A stretch of DNA of 64,000 bases from Lysinibacillus sp. JNUCC-52 (GTDB taxonomy: Bacteria; Bacillota; Bacilli; Bacillales_A; Planococcaceae). Location: contig NZ_CP065546.1 in NCBI RefSeq assembly GCF_015999545.1, forward strand, positions 930,001-994,000, written 5' to 3'. Below, in pieces: positions 52,554-62,378 of this stretch; within the stretch, counting starts at the first letter, position 1; the number at the start of each line of letters is the position of its first letter. A program made the translations under genes and the position numbers. The notes beneath the pieces are model-generated. The model did no database searches. It was not told the origin of the DNA and was given only the letters and a program-made list of their open reading frames with translations.

Positions 52554-53363
52554 TTATTCGTTTGTTCCTGTTTCTACATCATACGCTGTAATCCAGTCAC
52601 TGAAGCTACCTGTATAGAGCTGAATATTTTCATAGCCTTCATCTGCAAGCACTGCATAAAGCGGTGAAGCTGTGACACCACTGCCGCAATACACAACAAT
52701 ATGTTCATCATGTGCAACCTTTGCCCGTAGCGCATCATTAGCTTGAAGAGTATTTTCTACCTTTAATTGCTCCCAGTCAAAGTTTTTAGCTGTTGGAATA
52801 TGTCCCGCTACTTGGTCTAGTGGCTCAACCTCACCACGGTAGCGAGCAGCTGCGCGTGCATCTAATAGCGTTGCTGACTGTTCTCCATCTACAATAGCTT
52901 TCACTGCTTCACGCGGAGCATAAAGATGATCTTGCCAATCAAAGTCGATTGTCGTTGGTGCATATTTGACAACATCTTTTGTAAATGTCACTTTGTTTTC
53001 AAGCGCAGGTGCTCCCCCATTGACAATGACAACATTCGGGAAACCTGCATATGTTAGCATCCACCAAGCGCGCGGCGCAAACGGTGATGCCCCTTGATCA
53101 TAAACAACAATATGCTCTTCATAGCGGAGACCTAATTCTTGAAACACAGACGTTAGCTTTTCCTTACTCGGCATCGGATGACGACCATTTTCACTTGTCA
53201 TATCTGATAAATCTTGCTCTAAATCTAGATATACAGCGCCAGGAGCATGACCTGCTTCAAATGCTAGTTTACCAAATTCTTTGTTCTGTAAATCAAAGCG
53301 AGCATCTACAAAACGGACATTGTCAACTTGAATTTCCTCAACTGTTTTGAATACTTTTCCCAT
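52554..53363 (-). CDS. Rhodanese-type sulfurtransferase
   Basis: This protein of about 269 aa has two rhodanese domains. The C-terminal one has the active-site loop VYCGSGVTA, the CGSGVTA form usual for 3-mercaptopyruvate sulfurtransferases. It moves sulfur from thiosulfate or mercaptopyruvate to an acceptor. The ATG at 53363 follows GAGGTG. It starts 10 bp behind the dynamin gene and so is probably in its operon. Confidence 0.88.
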   Translation of the reverse strand: MGKVFKTVEEIQVDNVRFVDARFDLQNKEFGKLAFEAGHAPGAVYLDLEQDLSDMTSENGRHPMPSKEKLTSVFQELGLRYEEHIVVYDQGASPFAPRAWWMLTYAGFPNVVIVNGGAPALENKVTFTKDVVKYAPTTIDFDWQDHLYAPREAVKAIVDGEQSATLLDARAAARYRGEVEPLDQVAGHIPTAKNFDWEQLKVENTLQANDALRAKVAHDEHIVVYCGSGVTASPLYAVLADEGYENIQLYTGSFSDWITAYDVETGTNE

Positions 53364-53373
53364 ATGAATCACC

Positions 53374-56300
53374 TCATGCGTATTGTAGTTGTGCGTAAAT
53401 TGATTTCCACGAAGCTAATCGACTTTCTTCTTGTAATGCAAGTCGTTCAGTAGCAATTTGCTCTAATGCCTGATGGTAAATATGCAGACGTAATCTTTCT
53501 GCTTCCTCACCGATAAAGGCAATTGCCCATGTCATTAGAGATACTTTTTGTCCATCTAAATAGTTTTGTGCATCTGGTTTTGTTAATGTTTCTAATGCTT
53601 CACTTAGCTTCATTTTTTCATTTTTCTCAAAGAATGCTTTTTGATTGCGGAAATGAGATTTCACACTTACATATTTAGAAATATCAGCAAAAGGACCTTC
53701 AAAAGCTAATAAATCCGGTTCTGTTGATTCAAATGATAAAAACGAGAAGCTACGGTTCATTTCTTTTAACTCACGTACTTCATCTTTAAAGCGTAACTGC
53801 ATTTTTTTACTTATAAATTGCGATAAGCGGAAATTAGTAACGCGCATTTCCTGTGTAAAGTCAAAACGTAAGCTTTGTAACACTTCTTTCAACGCATGTT
53901 CTAACGCTTGCTGTGCAGGCATCGCGGCAAATGTTGAAGGGTTATAGCCTTCCTTAAAGAATTCAGGATAACGATAATAGACACGCTGTAAGACATAATA
54001 CAATAACTCATCTAATTCCTGCTTTGTCTCGCTTTCCATCATGCTTGTATTTAACGCATTAAACTTAGATTTAACATGCTGTTCAAGCGTTGTCAGCTCT
54101 GCCAATCGTTCATCTTTACGTTTTAAGTTTTCCTCTGTTTGTGCAATTAAATCCCCTAAACGTTGCTCTGTTTTATCAACTTCCTCTGCAAGTGCTTGCA
54201 CCGCTAATGCACTTAGTTCATCATTTAAAAATGTATGGAAAGCATCTTCAAATGGAGGCATACCCGATGCAAATGAACCGCCCTCTACTTTTTCTTTTAA
54301 AGCCATCAAGCTTGATACTCCATATAGACGAGGGAAGCGAATGCCAAAGCGTTGCAATTCTGAACGAACATAGCCTTTGACATCTTCTTGCTCTTCTTCT
54401 GTCGTCGCTAAATCGATCGCATTGACGATAAAGAACATTTTATCAAGTTCAAACGCATCTTTGACACGACCTAATTGAATTAAGAACTCACGGTCTGCTT
54501 TCGCGAACGCATGATTATAGTACGTAATAAATAAAATGGCATCTGCATTCCGAATATATTCAAAAGCAACCCCAGTGTGACGTGCATTGATTGAATCGGC
54601 TCCTGGCGTATCCACGAGCGTTACACCCATACGTGTTAACGGGCTATCGTAATAGAAGTCAATATTATCTACGAAACAAGATTTATTTTCTTGAGCTACA
54701 AATTTTTCAAATTCTGCCCGCTCTACACGCAGCACTTGACCAAGTTCTGATTTAAATGTTGGATAGCCTTCTTTAAATGCACGGATAAACGATTTATGGA
54801 CATTTAATCGCTCATCTGTAAGTTGCACCGCAAGCCCTTCATCTGCTCGGTTAAATGCTTCTTCTAATGAACTAACAGTTAAACCAATTGCCGCATAAGA
54901 ACCTTGAATATCTTCAAGCATTTGTTCAGCATTTTTCAACTGAACATCTGCTGTTTCATGCGGATGCTCAGGAGTCACTGGTCGAATTTTATTGATTGCT
55001 GCTGTTGTTGGATTCGGTGATACAGGGAGCACGTTTGCACCCATTAGTGCATTAGAGAATGAAGATTTCCCAGCACTAAACGCACCGAATAACGCAATTG
55101 TAAAATCTTTTTTCTGTAATCGCTCGACTTTGTTTTCTAAATAACTCGCTACTTCAGCAAAGCCTTGTACCTCTTTTACTGCATTTGCTGTATGCAATGC
55201 ACGCTTAATTACACCATCGATTGGCAAGCTCGCTGCACTTACCGACTGCTGTGCTTCCTCTTGCTGTACAATCTCTTCCTTCGGCTTTAACATCGATGCA
55301 TCAAATATTCGAATTTCAGCTAAGTCTTGCTCAAACGATTTATCCCAAACTTCCAGCTGATAATTCGCTTCTTTGCGAATTTCATTACTTGCTTGGTGCA
55401 TTACACTTGCACTATATTGCTGGTAGCCCTCGATTTCTAAGACAGCTTGAATGGCATCTACCTTCGCTTGCATACCCGCCATTTTCAACTTAGATGGAGC
55501 AGCGGTTTCAGTTGCAACAGTTTGTAACGTTGTTGCTTGTGCATCCTTCCACACATCTGTTTCTTGAATAAAATATCGCTTTGTTGCCTCGGCAATACGG
55601 TTAGCAAAATTGAGTACTGCATCTCCTGTTAATATTGCACCGACTTGCACTTGCTGTTCAATCAATGTAAATGGTAGTTCAAACACATAGGCATCCACTG
55701 CTTGTGCACGCTCTTCACTTAAAGCACCGACTTCTTTTAATGCCTTTTTCATTAGCCCTTTTAAGTGACCCGTAATTTGTGCATGGACAACTGTTTGATA
55801 GGCACTGTAAGCATCCTCTTTACGGCGATTGCGCTCTTCCTCGGTTTTTTTCTTTGCTGAAAATAAACCACCTACTTTGAATCCTTCTTGTTTACTTTCT
55901 AAATAAAGACGTAATTTATCACGCACATCTGCTGGCATAATTGCCGCATTTGCAAGTAGTTCTTTGCGCTCTTCCTCGAAAGTTTCATTCCAAGCTTCTA
56001 CTGAGAATAATTCCACTTGACGATTTAATTTATTATATTGCTCTAAAATATCTTGATGGTGTGCCCAATCATCTGCACTTAATATATCCTCATCGATATC
56101 TAAACGATCTTGCTTTTCTTCCATTAAATAATTGTCATGCTCACTTTGTAGTAAACGTAACGTATTTGTCGCTGTATGAATAAGCTGGTCTTGCCAGTCA
56201 TTCATACTATCCATCACAATTTTTTTCACAGCTTCAAAATCATTATTTGGATGTTCTGGCTCGCGTAATGAAGTGAAAAATACTCCTTTAGGCACAACAC

Positions 56301-56985
56301 CCCAAGCAGCAAATGAATTGTGAACAGTTGCTTTAAATTCTTCAAAGCTTAATTCATTTTCCTTATGCTTATCAATCATATTTACGATTAAATAAACATT
56401 TGGATTGTATTTCATTAATTGTTTTGTAAATTGAAAGTTTAGTTCTGATTGAACATGATTATAGTCCATTGTATAGAATACAATATCTGCAATATGGAGC
56501 GCTGATTCTGTAGACATACGGTGTGCATCATCTGTTGAGTCTACTCCTGGTGTATCCATTACTGTTACGCCCATTGGCAATGTAGACGCACTATGACCAA
56601 TTTCAATTTGCGATACAAGATCCCCATTTTTACTAAGCTCTTTTACGGTTTTAAAATCATACCCTGCTTCAAACTTAACTGGCTTTTCATCGTGCATATA
56701 GACAATGGCAAAATCCTCTTCAGATTTATGAACCTTTACGATATTCGCACTTGTCGGAATAGGACTGGAAGCAAGTAAATTCTCCCCAGATAGCGCATTA
56801 ATCATACTTGATTTTCCAGCAGAGAAATGGCCAGCAAAGCCAATGACATATTCTTTTTGCTGTAATTTACGTGCAAAGAGTGATGTCTTATCCATGCGCT
56901 CTGTATCACCGTTATGCTGATATATTATGTATTGTAACGAAGCTTGCTTTAAAAGCCCTTCCAGTTGTTGTTCAAATTCTTTCAT
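53374..56985 (-). CDS. dynA: Double dynamin-like GTPase
   Basis: This 1203-aa protein has two complete dynamin GTPase units. Unit 1 has FAGHFSAGKSSMINAL and DTPGVDST with NMIDKH; unit 2 has FGAFSAGKSSFSNAL, DTPGADSI and NAIDLA. Each is followed by long helical stalk regions. This fused form and length are those of B. subtilis DynA, a membrane-fusing protein linked to membrane repair and phage/antibiotic tolerance. The site (AAAGGGG) precedes the ATG. The sulfurtransferase gene follows by 10 bp. Confidence 0.93.
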   Translation of the reverse strand: MKEFEQQLEGLLKQASLQYIIYQHNGDTERMDKTSLFARKLQQKEYVIGFAGHFSAGKSSMINALSGENLLASSPIPTSANIVKVHKSEEDFAIVYMHDEKPVKFEAGYDFKTVKELSKNGDLVSQIEIGHSASTLPMGVTVMDTPGVDSTDDAHRMSTESALHIADIVFYTMDYNHVQSELNFQFTKQLMKYNPNVYLIVNMIDKHKENELSFEEFKATVHNSFAAWGVVPKGVFFTSLREPEHPNNDFEAVKKIVMDSMNDWQDQLIHTATNTLRLLQSEHDNYLMEEKQDRLDIDEDILSADDWAHHQDILEQYNKLNRQVELFSVEAWNETFEEERKELLANAAIMPADVRDKLRLYLESKQEGFKVGGLFSAKKKTEEERNRRKEDAYSAYQTVVHAQITGHLKGLMKKALKEVGALSEERAQAVDAYVFELPFTLIEQQVQVGAILTGDAVLNFANRIAEATKRYFIQETDVWKDAQATTLQTVATETAAPSKLKMAGMQAKVDAIQAVLEIEGYQQYSASVMHQASNEIRKEANYQLEVWDKSFEQDLAEIRIFDASMLKPKEEIVQQEEAQQSVSAASLPIDGVIKRALHTANAVKEVQGFAEVASYLENKVERLQKKDFTIALFGAFSAGKSSFSNALMGANVLPVSPNPTTAAINKIRPVTPEHPHETADVQLKNAEQMLEDIQGSYAAIGLTVSSLEEAFNRADEGLAVQLTDERLNVHKSFIRAFKEGYPTFKSELGQVLRVERAEFEKFVAQENKSCFVDNIDFYYDSPLTRMGVTLVDTPGADSINARHTGVAFEYIRNADAILFITYYNHAFAKADREFLIQLGRVKDAFELDKMFFIVNAIDLATTEEEQEDVKGYVRSELQRFGIRFPRLYGVSSLMALKEKVEGGSFASGMPPFEDAFHTFLNDELSALAVQALAEEVDKTEQRLGDLIAQTEENLKRKDERLAELTTLEQHVKSKFNALNTSMMESETKQELDELLYYVLQRVYYRYPEFFKEGYNPSTFAAMPAQQALEHALKEVLQSLRFDFTQEMRVTNFRLSQFISKKMQLRFKDEVRELKEMNRSFSFLSFESTEPDLLAFEGPFADISKYVSVKSHFRNQKAFFEKNEKMKLSEALETLTKPDAQNYLDGQKVSLMTWAIAFIGEEAERLRLHIYHQALEQIATERLALQEESRLASWKSIYAQLQYA

Positions 56986-57368
56986 AAAACGTAAACCCCT
57001 TTACCCTTTTAATTATTCACAATTAGTATTCTACCTTATTAGATATGCAAAGTATAACACTAATTTACTTTGAAAAGCATATATATCAAGGTTTCAGACG
57101 TAATATTCGTCAACAAAGTCATGTTTATCCAAAATGATATTGCAACGATCTTCTAAAAAAACGACTGTATTTCCCCTTACCGTGGATGCATAACTAAGTT
57201 TCTCGTGATTTTTTTCATATTTTAGAAGGATAGTGAACTATGAAAAGCTGAAATAATAATTCCAACATAATTGTTAACTCCGTTTAATATTTCAAAGCAC
57301 AAAATAAGAAAAGTTTTAAAGTAGATAGGAGCAAGGGGCACAAATAAATTAAAGGAGTGATTATATAT
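56986..57368. other. Intergenic region between divergent genes
   Basis: It is AT-rich and holds the upstream regions of dynA and the DUF4183 pair. No gene or strong structure was seen. Confidence 0.6.
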
Positions 57369-57794
57369 ATGGTAAAGGAAAAAGATTGTCGTCACATTAT
57401 TCATTTATGTGACTGTGAAGATAGATTTATATGGCCACGTATAACAGCTATTAATGTCCCTGTTATTGCACCTCCTCCCATCATTGTTTCCGATGAAAGA
57501 ATTATACCTAAAGTGAATAGATATTTTTATATAGTGACATCAGATATTCATTTGACGAACGGGGTCACACTTGCCGCTAATCTTTTTTCAGATGACAATG
57601 GAGCAACAGTAACGGAATTTTCCATAGTACAACCAAATGGCTATGTAAACCTCTTTATTAATGCCGTCATGCAAGAAGGTGGGATTTATTCTGTAACTTC
57701 GACTTCCCTAAGTTTAAATGCTGATAACGCAACCATTTATAGAGGGACGCCAATTATTATCGAATCTATTGGTTTTTTTACTGAAGTGAACTAA
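57369..57794 (+). CDS. DUF4183-domain protein 1
   Basis: This 141-aa protein has a Cys/His-containing N-terminus (CRHIIHLCDCEDRF), a Pro-rich linker, and then the domain FYIVTSDIHLTNGVTLAANLF...GYVNLFINAVMQEGGIYSV. I recognise this as DUF4183, common in spore-surface proteins of Bacillaceae. The ATG at 57369 follows AAAGGAGTGA. The downstream gene encodes a second copy of the domain. Confidence 0.75.
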   Translation: MVKEKDCRHIIHLCDCEDRFIWPRITAINVPVIAPPPIIVSDERIIPKVNRYFYIVTSDIHLTNGVTLAANLFSDDNGATVTEFSIVQPNGYVNLFINAVMQEGGIYSVTSTSLSLNADNATIYRGTPIIIESIGFFTEVN

Positions 57795-57819
57795 AACTTT
57801 TGAAAGGAGGTGAACGTAC

Positions 57820-58140
57820 ATGGCGCTTTCCATTATTAATATCAATGTCAATGTTTCTAGCACATCCACAAGGTTTTTCAATATTTTAGCTACCCCGCTC
57901 GCAATTACAGATGGCACAACACTTGCTGCAACAACTTTTTTAACTGACAGCGGCACTGCAGCAACTGCTTTCCCAATCATCATTAATGGGTACTATAATT
58001 TATATATCAATGGTGTGCTGCAGGAAGGTGACGCCTATTCAATTTCCTCAACAGAACTAACATTTAACATAGTAACAGCTTCTATTGCTGCTGGAACTCC
58101 AATAATTATTGAAGCTGTTGAATTATCGACTATTATTTAA
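57820..58140 (+). CDS. DUF4183-domain protein 2
   Basis: This 106-aa protein is one DUF4183 domain (LAITDGTTLAATTFLTDSGT...GYYNLYINGVLQEGDAYSI). It is similar to the upstream protein but lacks its Cys-rich N-terminus. A strong GAAAGGAGGTG site precedes it, 26 bp after the first gene. Exosporium or spore-coat placement is an inference from the family. Confidence 0.75.
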   Translation: MALSIININVNVSSTSTRFFNILATPLAITDGTTLAATTFLTDSGTAATAFPIIINGYYNLYINGVLQEGDAYSISSTELTFNIVTASIAAGTPIIIEAVELSTII

Positions 58141-58222
58141 TCAATCGTAGAATTTCAGTCTGCTTATTTTGCTATTAACTACAACAATTAAGTATGCGAT
58201 ATAACTATTAGCTATGTTATCT

Positions 58223-58271
58223 GTATGGATGCTCTAAATTAATTTAATGCCTATTTTAGAGCATCCATACT
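58223..58271. terminator. Bidirectional terminator
   Basis: TATGGATGCTCTAAA pairs with TTTAGAGCATCCATA around a 15-nt loop between convergent genes. Confidence 0.8.
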
Positions 58272-58281
58272 AGCTATTCAC

Positions 58282-59016
58282 TTAACCTATTTGTTTTCTT
58301 AATTCATAAATTTTTTTGGCATAGGCTAGTGCATGTGGTCCATCTCCATGTATACATATTGTTTGCGCCGAAATCTTAATTTTCTTTTGTTGCACTGACA
58401 TCACTTCATTCGAAGTCAAAATATTTTTGACATGAACAAGCATCTCTTCCTCTGTTTGAATTAACGCATTTGCGTCTTCTCTACTTACTAACGTACCGTC
58501 TTCATTGTAATTGCGGTCAGAAAAAACTTCCTCGTATACGGATAAACCCTTTTCCTTTGCAATAGTCACCATTTCACTACCCGCTAAACAATATAAAACA
58601 TAAGTTGGATTTAGATCATATACTGCATTGACAATCGCTGTTGCTTTTTCTATATTATTAGCACTTTGATTATAGAGCGCTCCATGTGGCTTCACATGAT
58701 GAAGTGTTCCTTTTTCCACTGAAACAAATGCTTGTAATGCTCCTACTTGATAAACGATCATATTATATATTTCCTCTGCACTAAAATCCATATTCCGTCG
58801 GCCAAATCCTTGAAGATCAGGATATCCTGGATGAGCTCCAATAAGCACGTTTTTTCGGATGGCATTTCGTACAGTGTTATGCATAATTGTATGATTCCCT
58901 GCATGATAGCCACAGGCAATATTGATTGACGTCACATAGTCCAAAATTTTTTCATCATTGTCTAGTGTGAAAGCATCAACACTTTCCCCCATATCACAAT
59001 TAATATCAATTGGCAT
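58282..59016 (-). CDS. pxpA: 5-oxoprolinase subunit A
   Basis: This 244-aa LamB/YcsF-family protein has the opening INCDMGESV, CGYHAGN, HVKPHGALYN and ICIHGDGPHA motifs. PxpA works with PxpB and PxpC to hydrolyse 5-oxoproline (pyroglutamate) to glutamate with ATP. It is the last gene of pcp-pxpB-pxpC-pxpA and begins 2 bp behind pxpC. Confidence 0.92.
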   Translation of the reverse strand: MPIDINCDMGESVDAFTLDNDEKILDYVTSINIACGYHAGNHTIMHNTVRNAIRKNVLIGAHPGYPDLQGFGRRNMDFSAEEIYNMIVYQVGALQAFVSVEKGTLHHVKPHGALYNQSANNIEKATAIVNAVYDLNPTYVLYCLAGSEMVTIAKEKGLSVYEEVFSDRNYNEDGTLVSREDANALIQTEEEMLVHVKNILTSNEVMSVQQKKIKISAQTICIHGDGPHALAYAKKIYELRKQIG

Positions 59017-59018
59017 AT

Positions 59019-59876
59019 CTATTCCTCCATTAATGCAAATCTTATTGTGTTAAACATGCGCATTTGGGCAACTTTATGTAAATCATCTTCATGAATTGTT
59101 GCAATGATTGGATAGCCGCCAACCGTTTGGGCATCTGCCATTAAAACAATAGGCTCACCACTTTGCGGCACTTGAATTGTCCCATATTGGGTCGCTTCAG
59201 ATAGGATATCTTTCCTGCTTTTCATCTGTAAGGCACTGCCTTTTAAATAATAGCCCATCCGATTTCCGCCAGTAAATTGATACGGACTATTTAAAAAATG
59301 TTGCTTGCTCTCTTCGGTAAATAAGTCAAAATGCGGGCCTTTAAATATCCTTACTGTTAGCGCCGTTTGAAATATCGGGCGATAAGGACCATAGAGCCCT
59401 CTTGTATAAGGTAGTGGCTCTATAGGCTGTCCATATAATACAGAGCCAACATTTAGCGCATTTTCTACAATTGGCAAGCACGATTTACTCCCAAGAATGG
59501 GCTCTGTTTGAAATCCATCTTTAGGTGTGAGATAGACGATAGCGCCATCGTTGACACTTTTAATGGATAAAATATCTCCTTTTACTAATTGAAAGGTTTT
59601 CCACATTTCCACAGGGCTACCATTCAATAAACAATGACAGGTTGCACCAGTCAATACATATGTGGCCTCATGTAACGCTTGAAATTCAAAGCCCCCTATA
59701 AACATTTCAAATGACGTTTGGTTTTGCACATTATTTAAAATTTGTTGGGCTAATTGAAAGGATACTTTGTCCATCGGTCCCGAAAGTGGGATACCATAGG
59801 CACGATAGTGGAATCTCCCTTGGTCTTGCAGGCTACCATAGACCCCTTGTTTTTTTATCAGAAGAAGTGACTTCAT
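59019..59876 (-). CDS. pxpC: 5-oxoprolinase subunit C
   Basis: This 285-aa protein of the KipA/PxpC (biotin-dependent carboxyltransferase-like) family has GSLQDQGRFHYRAYGIPLSGPMD and GGYPIIATIHEDDL. It is somewhat shorter than the 320-335 aa usual for the family, although both conserved ends are present. The ATG follows GGAGTG. It lies between pxpB and pxpA with gaps of 2-3 bp. Confidence 0.9.
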   Translation of the reverse strand: MKSLLLIKKQGVYGSLQDQGRFHYRAYGIPLSGPMDKVSFQLAQQILNNVQNQTSFEMFIGGFEFQALHEATYVLTGATCHCLLNGSPVEMWKTFQLVKGDILSIKSVNDGAIVYLTPKDGFQTEPILGSKSCLPIVENALNVGSVLYGQPIEPLPYTRGLYGPYRPIFQTALTVRIFKGPHFDLFTEESKQHFLNSPYQFTGGNRMGYYLKGSALQMKSRKDILSEATQYGTIQVPQSGEPIVLMADAQTVGGYPIIATIHEDDLHKVAQMRMFNTIRFALMEE

Positions 59877-59879
59877 TTG

Positions 59880-60575
59880 CTACACTCCTCTATTTTTTAT
59901 TTCTAAAAACTGTTGTTTTGTAATTTCGTAAAATTGTACATGATCTCCGAGAGTAAAGATAAACGTTTCTTCCCTATGAATATCAAATAAATTGACTGGC
60001 GTCTTGCCGATAATATTCCATCCTCCTGGTGAATCGAGCGGATAAATTCCTGTTTGTGCCCCTCCAATCCCTACTGAACTTGCAGAGACAAACGGTCGTG
60101 GTTTGGTTAACCTCGGTACAAATAATTGACTATTTAAATCACCTAAATAAGGAAAGCCTGGTAAAAAGCCGATTAAATAGACACTATATACTTTCGACAT
60201 ATGCAATTTTTTTATGTCTTGAAACGATAAACCCGTATATTCCATTACACGCTGCATGTCCAAAGCAAATTCCTCATCATAGCAAATTGGAATCTGTAAC
60301 TGTCGACTCGTTTCTTCATCTACAGGAGCGTTACGTTGCATGAATAGCCATTGTTCTTGTAAAAAGCCAACATCAATTTTGCGTTTCACATATGCAGTCA
60401 CCGTATGATAGCTAGCGACACTTTCAATAAGGTTGTTATGTAGTATTTTTTTTAGAAAGCGATTAAACTTTTGGACAATCTGAAAATTTTCTGTTGAGAT
60501 GATTTCATTAAACGCAAAACGAATCGTGTTTTGACTAATCCACATCGTATGAGGAAACTCAATCATTTGTTTCAC
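59880..60575 (-). CDS. pxpB: 5-oxoprolinase subunit B
   Basis: This 231-aa protein of the KipI/PxpB family has the highly conserved GFLPGFPYLG and GIGGAQTGIYPLDSPGGWNI stretches. The start is a GTG at 60575 behind GAGGAAA, or the ATG at 60566; both overlap the end of pcp, so the genes are coupled. It forms a complex with PxpC. Confidence 0.9.
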   Translation of the reverse strand: MKQMIEFPHTMWISQNTIRFAFNEIISTENFQIVQKFNRFLKKILHNNLIESVASYHTVTAYVKRKIDVGFLQEQWLFMQRNAPVDEETSRQLQIPICYDEEFALDMQRVMEYTGLSFQDIKKLHMSKVYSVYLIGFLPGFPYLGDLNSQLFVPRLTKPRPFVSASSVGIGGAQTGIYPLDSPGGWNIIGKTPVNLFDIHREETFIFTLGDHVQFYEITKQQFLEIKNRGV

Positions 60576-61173
60576 AAATGGTTTCCTCGATACAAAGCTT
60601 AATGCTCGCTAGTAGATCTTGCATATTCCACCCAGGTATTTTGCCATGCTGAATCGCCAATTCAAAAGACGCAGGAATATGAATAAAGCCAGCACGAATT
60701 CCGTTATGTTGCTTAGCATAAACGAGCCCTTCGTACATGATATTATTGCATAGATACGTACCTGCAGTATTTGAAATTTCTGCTGGATAGCCTTCTTTAT
60801 TTAATCGGTCTACTATACTGCGAATAGGCAAATTTGTTAGATAGGCATCTTGGCCACCAGCCACAATACTTTCATCAACAGGTGCATAGCCATTATTATC
60901 TGGCTCGCCATCTTTTACATTAATCGCAATGCGCTCTGGTGTTATTTTAAAACGCCCTCCAGCTAATCCCAAAGAAATAATGATTTCAGGCTTTATATCC
61001 GCAATATATTGTTTCAACTGCTGAGCGGATTGCTGAAAATCTACGGATAGTGTACGTCCTACAATTTCATAGCCATCCATTATAGTGCCATGTAAAGTTT
61101 CTACAATTTGCATCGTTGGATTTATTTTAAAGTCTAAAAATGGAACAAATCCTGTTAATAATATTTTTGTCAT
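60559..61173 (-). CDS. pcp: Pyroglutamyl-peptidase I
   Basis: This protein of about 204 aa has GFVPFLDFKINPTM and catalytic Cys in NTAGTYLCNN. The catalytic His is in GFIHIPAS and Glu in TPERIAIN. It removes N-terminal pyroglutamate from peptides; the freed pyroglutamate is the substrate of the PxpABC enzyme encoded downstream. The ATG at 61173 follows AGGTG and overlaps nothing upstream. It heads the operon. Confidence 0.93.
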   Translation of the reverse strand: MTKILLTGFVPFLDFKINPTMQIVETLHGTIMDGYEIVGRTLSVDFQQSAQQLKQYIADIKPEIIISLGLAGGRFKITPERIAINVKDGEPDNNGYAPVDESIVAGGQDAYLTNLPIRSIVDRLNKEGYPAEISNTAGTYLCNNIMYEGLVYAKQHNGIRAGFIHIPASFELAIQHGKIPGWNMQDLLASIKLCIEETICETND

Positions 61174-61375
61174 GTTCTTCACCTAAATTTCTATAGGACG
61201 GTGCTTAATTGCCCATCCATTTATATTTTGTTTTATTAACTCAGAGGATACTGCTGAATGAATTACTTTTGTTGAAGAGGTATTTTTCTTTTCAATTTTA
61301 ACAAACAACGGCAACAAATACTCTTCATGCTATGAAATAATTTTATTTTTCTAAATTTTCTTCTTATCTATTAAA

Positions 61376-61435
61376 TTATCGATTGCTCATTTTATTCATA
61401 TCCAAATTGAAGCCGCAAATTGTAAAATTCCATAA
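61376..61435 (-). pseudogene. Remnant of an immunity-like gene (paralogue of 62030-62344)
   Basis: In one frame this DNA reads LWNFTICGFNLDMNKMSNR and then a stop, close to LWCKVCGFNLDMDKM in the gene at 62030-62344. The 5' part is missing and the first Cys of the CxxC is replaced. It is preceded by the same hairpin type (GAGTATGAC...GTCATACTC) as the intact gene. Confidence 0.6.
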
Positions 61436-61437
61436 AA

Positions 61438-61463
61438 AAAGAGTATGACACAAGTCATACTCT
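61438..61463 (-). terminator. Terminator after the small toxin-like gene
   Basis: GAGTATGAC pairs with GTCATACTC; the same hairpin lies at 62379-62406 upstream of the intact immunity-like gene. Confidence 0.7.
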
Positions 61464-61529
61464 CAGATTTTAGACAAAAGAATTCTATAGATTAAAGTAA
61501 TAAATGATAGTTCACCAATTTTTGTTTAT

Positions 61530-62018
61530 TCAAGCTTCTTTAGGAACTTGTTGCTTATAAGAAGTCACTACTACATCTCCAGCTTTATCAAGTACTAAAG
61601 TAGTTTGAGTTGGTGAATGATAAAGAATTATCGCTCCCGTATTTTTATCTACATATTTTGTTCCATACGTCATTGCGGATGCAAAATGCCTCTCAGTAAT
61701 ACCTCTTTGAGCAGCTCTTTCAGCTGCATGCTTAGATACTTTCTTTACAGCCTGTTTTCCTACCCATTTGGCAACTAATCTTATTACGTCCCCAATAACA
61801 ATAGGTACAAAAGGAAGAGCCCTTGCTTGAATTTGTGATTCTACCGAATCATTGTCAGAACCTTCATTATCATCCGAATCATCCAGAAATATCGCCCAAT
61901 CAAAACCTTCAACACCCTCATGGTAATCAACTATGTAATCATCTTCATCAAAAACTTCTTCATCATTAGCATAACTTACAGTTGTCCCAATAGTAGCAAA
62001 TAAAAGAGTAAAAACCAT
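61530..62018 (-). CDS. Secreted toxin-like protein with DUF4258-like C-terminus
   Basis: This 162-aa protein has a hydrophobic N-terminus (VFTLLFATIGTTVSYA), a very acidic leader (EVFDEDDYIVDYHEG, DDSDDNEGSDND), a linker (VIGDVIRLVAKWVG) and a C-terminal domain. That domain, KHAAERAAQRGITERHFASAMTYG, then TTLVLDKAGDVVV, resembles DUF4258-type RNase-like toxin ends. The leader-linker-toxin layout matches the proteins at 1-629 and 12445-13398. The ATG lacks a ribosome site and the basic part of the signal is missing, so it may be translated by coupling to the gene 12 bp upstream or be 5'-damaged. Confidence 0.6.
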   Translation of the reverse strand: MVFTLLFATIGTTVSYANDEEVFDEDDYIVDYHEGVEGFDWAIFLDDSDDNEGSDNDSVESQIQARALPFVPIVIGDVIRLVAKWVGKQAVKKVSKHAAERAAQRGITERHFASAMTYGTKYVDKNTGAIILYHSPTQTTLVLDKAGDVVVTSYKQQVPKEA

Positions 62019-62029
62019 AAAATGAACAA

Positions 62030-62344
62030 TTACATAGTAGAAGGTTGAAATACAATATTAATATTTTTCAACTCATTTATCACTTTTTCTGTTAATTTAA
62101 GCCCTACTTCATTATGTTGTTTTTCTAAATTTTCACCTCCAACAATTAAGCTATCAGAATCCCATTTTACCCAAACACCATAATCATTTATCCATGATCT
62201 TAGCTGTATCTTTAAAGAAGGAGAAATTTCCATTTTATCCATATCCAAGTTAAAGCCACAAACCTTACACCATAACGGATCAGAACCAAAATCTGCTTCC
62301 ACTTTTATTTGCACAAGTTCTTTACAATTACATAATGAATCCAT
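62030..62344 (-). CDS. Small Cys-motif protein, putative immunity protein
   Basis: This 104-aa protein has CNCK near the N-terminus and DPLWCKVCGFNLDMDKM, a likely zinc-binding pair, followed by a helical C-terminal part. The ATG at 62344 is preferred over a GTG at 62356. It lies 12 bp upstream of a toxin-like gene. A second, broken copy of its zinc motif lies downstream of that toxin gene, so it probably gives immunity (inference). Confidence 0.55.
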   Translation of the reverse strand: MDSLCNCKELVQIKVEADFGSDPLWCKVCGFNLDMDKMEISPSLKIQLRSWINDYGVWVKWDSDSLIVGGENLEKQHNEVGLKLTEKVINELKNINIVFQPSTM

Positions 62345-62378
62345 AAATAACTCCACTCCTGAAATTTTTACGTAAATT

